From DATDWC01 sp035289805 (GTDB lineage Bacteria; Patescibacteriota; Gracilibacteria; Peribacterales; Peribacteraceae): a DNA stretch of 6,228 nt. The position numbers were made by a program, and so were the translations under genes. The notes beneath the pieces were generated by a model. That model did no database searches and was not told the DNA's origin. It saw nothing but the letters and a program-made list of their open reading frames with translations. The stretch lies in the NCBI GenBank assembly GCA_035289805.1, contig DATDWC010000017.1:1-6228 (forward strand), given 5' to 3'. Positions 4,872 to 6,228 of the stretch are shown here, in pieces (position 1 is the first letter of the stretch; each line of letters begins with the position of its first letter).

Positions 4872-6221
4872 TGTTCGAGCGTTCAAAAACATCAATAAGC
4901 CGAGGAGCTCAAAGATTTGCCCTGCACCAAATCCTGCGGCAATCGCATACACCCCATACACTGGCGCATAGATCCATGCGATGGCGATAGCAAGGAGACC
5001 GCTCGTAACGGTGAGTGCTGCGGGCACCATGGTATGCTTTGTAGCATACGACGCACGCAGAAGCAGATGGTTGAGACTCTCGAAGGGAATGCTGATTGTG
5101 TAGATCCCAAGTGCAACAATGAATGTGCTTACGACTACTGGATCCGTGAGGTGTACGATCTTTGCGGCAATAGGCGCGAGGAGATACAGAGCAATAGCAC
5201 CGGGGATCGTGAGAGCGAGGGTGAGGAGTGAACCTTTTTTAAGATAGAGCCAGAATCTTTGAACTTCTCCTTTTGCAATCGCCTGCGAGAGGAGCGAGTA
5301 GGCAGATTGTGCGAGTGCAATCCCGACGATACCAACTGCAGCGGATTGAAAGTTCCGCGCAAAGGCGTTGATCGTAACTGCTCCAAGATCAAGACCCGAT
5401 GCCACACGATCAAAGAGGAGGAGCTCAAATTGCAGTGCTCCGAGCGCCGCCATCCTCGGGAGCATGAGCCAACCCATTTCGTGGATTTCTGGGTGAACAA
5501 ATCTCCCGAATGTAAACCGAAAGCCTCCGTGCAAACACGCTGCGAATCGAATGAGCGTGTAGAGCACTGCACCGGCAAGCGTTCCAAGCATCGGGCCCAT
5601 CACTCCATAGGAGGAGGTAAGCCAGAGCGTTCCCGCAATCGTGCCGAGGGTATAGAAAATGGGAGTGATCCCATAGATCCAATAGGTCTGCCGGGTCACC
5701 AGGTACTGGCCAAATGCATTGCCGATCACGAAGAGAAAATTAGTGAGGCAGGCGAGCCGTCCGAAGGTGATGTAGAGCGCAAGCCTCTCGCCCGTGAACT
5801 GTGTGAGGAAAGGCGCGAGGGAATCGAAGAAAATTGCGAGGAGGAGTGCAATCACACCGAAAAAGAGGCTGGAGACTGTAAGAGTGCTACTGAGGAGCGT
5901 ATTCATCTCCTCTTTTCTTCCATGTGCGAGGTGCCCTGCAAGGAGTGGCACCAATGCCACGGAGAACGCAGACATGATGAACATCTGGAAGAGGAGATCC
6001 GAGGGGCGGAACGCGGCAATGTACACAGAAACCACATCTACCTGATCAATACCCGGAGGAAAGGTGGCGGAGAGGATGCGATCCCGGAAGAGCCCTGCAA
6101 GCGATGCCCCAAACTGCGTGATCGCAAGGACAAAAGCGCCACCCGCGAGGCGTTGCTGGGAGAAAAGAGACTGTAAGATACGCAAGGTAGACATGTCCGC
6201 AAGAGAATACACCATCGGCAT
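4851..6221 (-). CDS. murJ: MurJ/MviN-family lipid II flippase homologue
   Basis: A polytopic inner-membrane protein of the MVF branch of the MOP exporter superfamily, whose characterised members flip lipid II for peptidoglycan synthesis. Hydrophobic segments recur along the length, about 12 to 13 helices (for example 112-132, 178-200, 206-226, 327-349, 362-384, 402-418, 421-446). Family landmarks are GLFRDRIL (R46, matching E. coli R24), AAFRPSDLL...AFSVALVPLL (69-94) and AFARNFQSAAVGIVGIALAQ (286-305, R289 matching E. coli R270). At 456 residues it is shorter than E. coli MurJ (511) and ends after about helix 12 or 13. By hand alignment several charged positions essential in E. coli are not conserved. 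An internal ATG at 6194 (MSTLRILQ) is a likely alternative start, with a TATTCT box just upstream. The frame stays open to the window edge, so the true start could lie outside. Confidence 0.82.
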   Translation of the reverse strand: MPMVYSLADMSTLRILQSLFSQQRLAGGAFVLAITQFGASLAGLFRDRILSATFPPGIDQVDVVSVYIAAFRPSDLLFQMFIMSAFSVALVPLLAGHLAHGRKEEMNTLLSSTLTVSSLFFGVIALLLAIFFDSLAPFLTQFTGERLALYITFGRLACLTNFLFVIGNAFGQYLVTRQTYWIYGITPIFYTLGTIAGTLWLTSSYGVMGPMLGTLAGAVLYTLIRFAACLHGGFRFTFGRFVHPEIHEMGWLMLPRMAALGALQFELLLFDRVASGLDLGAVTINAFARNFQSAAVGIVGIALAQSAYSLLSQAIAKGEVQRFWLYLKKGSLLTLALTIPGAIALYLLAPIAAKIVHLTDPVVVSTFIVALGIYTISIPFESLNHLLLRASYATKHTMVPAALTVTSGLLAIAIAWIYAPVYGVYAIAAGFGAGQIFELLGLLMFLNARTKLISTG

Positions 6222-6228
6222 CGATTGC

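Noticed and set aside
5259..6176. 305-residue plus-strand ORF opposite the MurJ homologue
   Set aside because: It is a highly charged, Arg/Glu/Cys-rich shadow of a hydrophobic membrane protein read in reverse.

Overview
The window looks like a stretch of chromosome from an uncultivated bacterium with compact genes and medium GC content. TGA is used as an ordinary stop by several genes, so a recoded lineage such as Gracilibacteria/SR1 is unlikely. The streamlined gene style, the near absence of Shine-Dalgarno sequences and a divergent MurJ suggest a Patescibacteria/CPR-type genome, possibly Peregrinibacteria/Peribacteria. That placement is an impression and has not been tested.

Left part (1-762): a REP-associated tyrosine transposase (RAYT, an IS200/IS605-like HUH enzyme) on the minus strand sits between two inverted flanks. 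Each flank is 81 bp long with conserved ends: 20 bp at the outer end and 14 bp at the inner end. Each flank can fold on itself (GAGACGCCC/GGGCGTCTC), and each outer end carries GTAG directly before the stem, as in known REP sequences. A third, shorter relative of this repeat lies about 0.9 kb away at the 3' end of the PEP synthase gene, where it encodes the last three codons and the stop.

Middle left (763-1689): a possible 50-residue ORF, then a 130-bp noncoding patch of consecutive hairpins that look like dispersed genomic repeats, then a 169-residue helical protein of unknown function.

Centre (1690-4128): a complete phosphoenolpyruvate synthase on the minus strand. It is read divergently from a small plus-strand pair, an acylphosphatase and a stand-alone, cysteine-rich CBM48 glycogen-binding-type domain. 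The 54-bp divergent gap holds an extended -10 promoter and a TCACGTGA palindrome.

Right part (4805-6228): an AT-rich nested inverted repeat separates the convergent CBM48 gene and a MurJ/MviN-family membrane protein that runs to the edge of the window. PEP synthase and the CBM48 protein would both fit gluconeogenesis and storage polysaccharide metabolism, but the adjacency is only suggestive.

The most notable signals are the GTAG-REP/RAYT system with its orphan REP forming the end of ppsA, a recurrent layout in which a -10 box places the predicted transcript start at or within 2 nt of the ATG (leaderless genes), and loss of key charged residues in the MurJ homologue.
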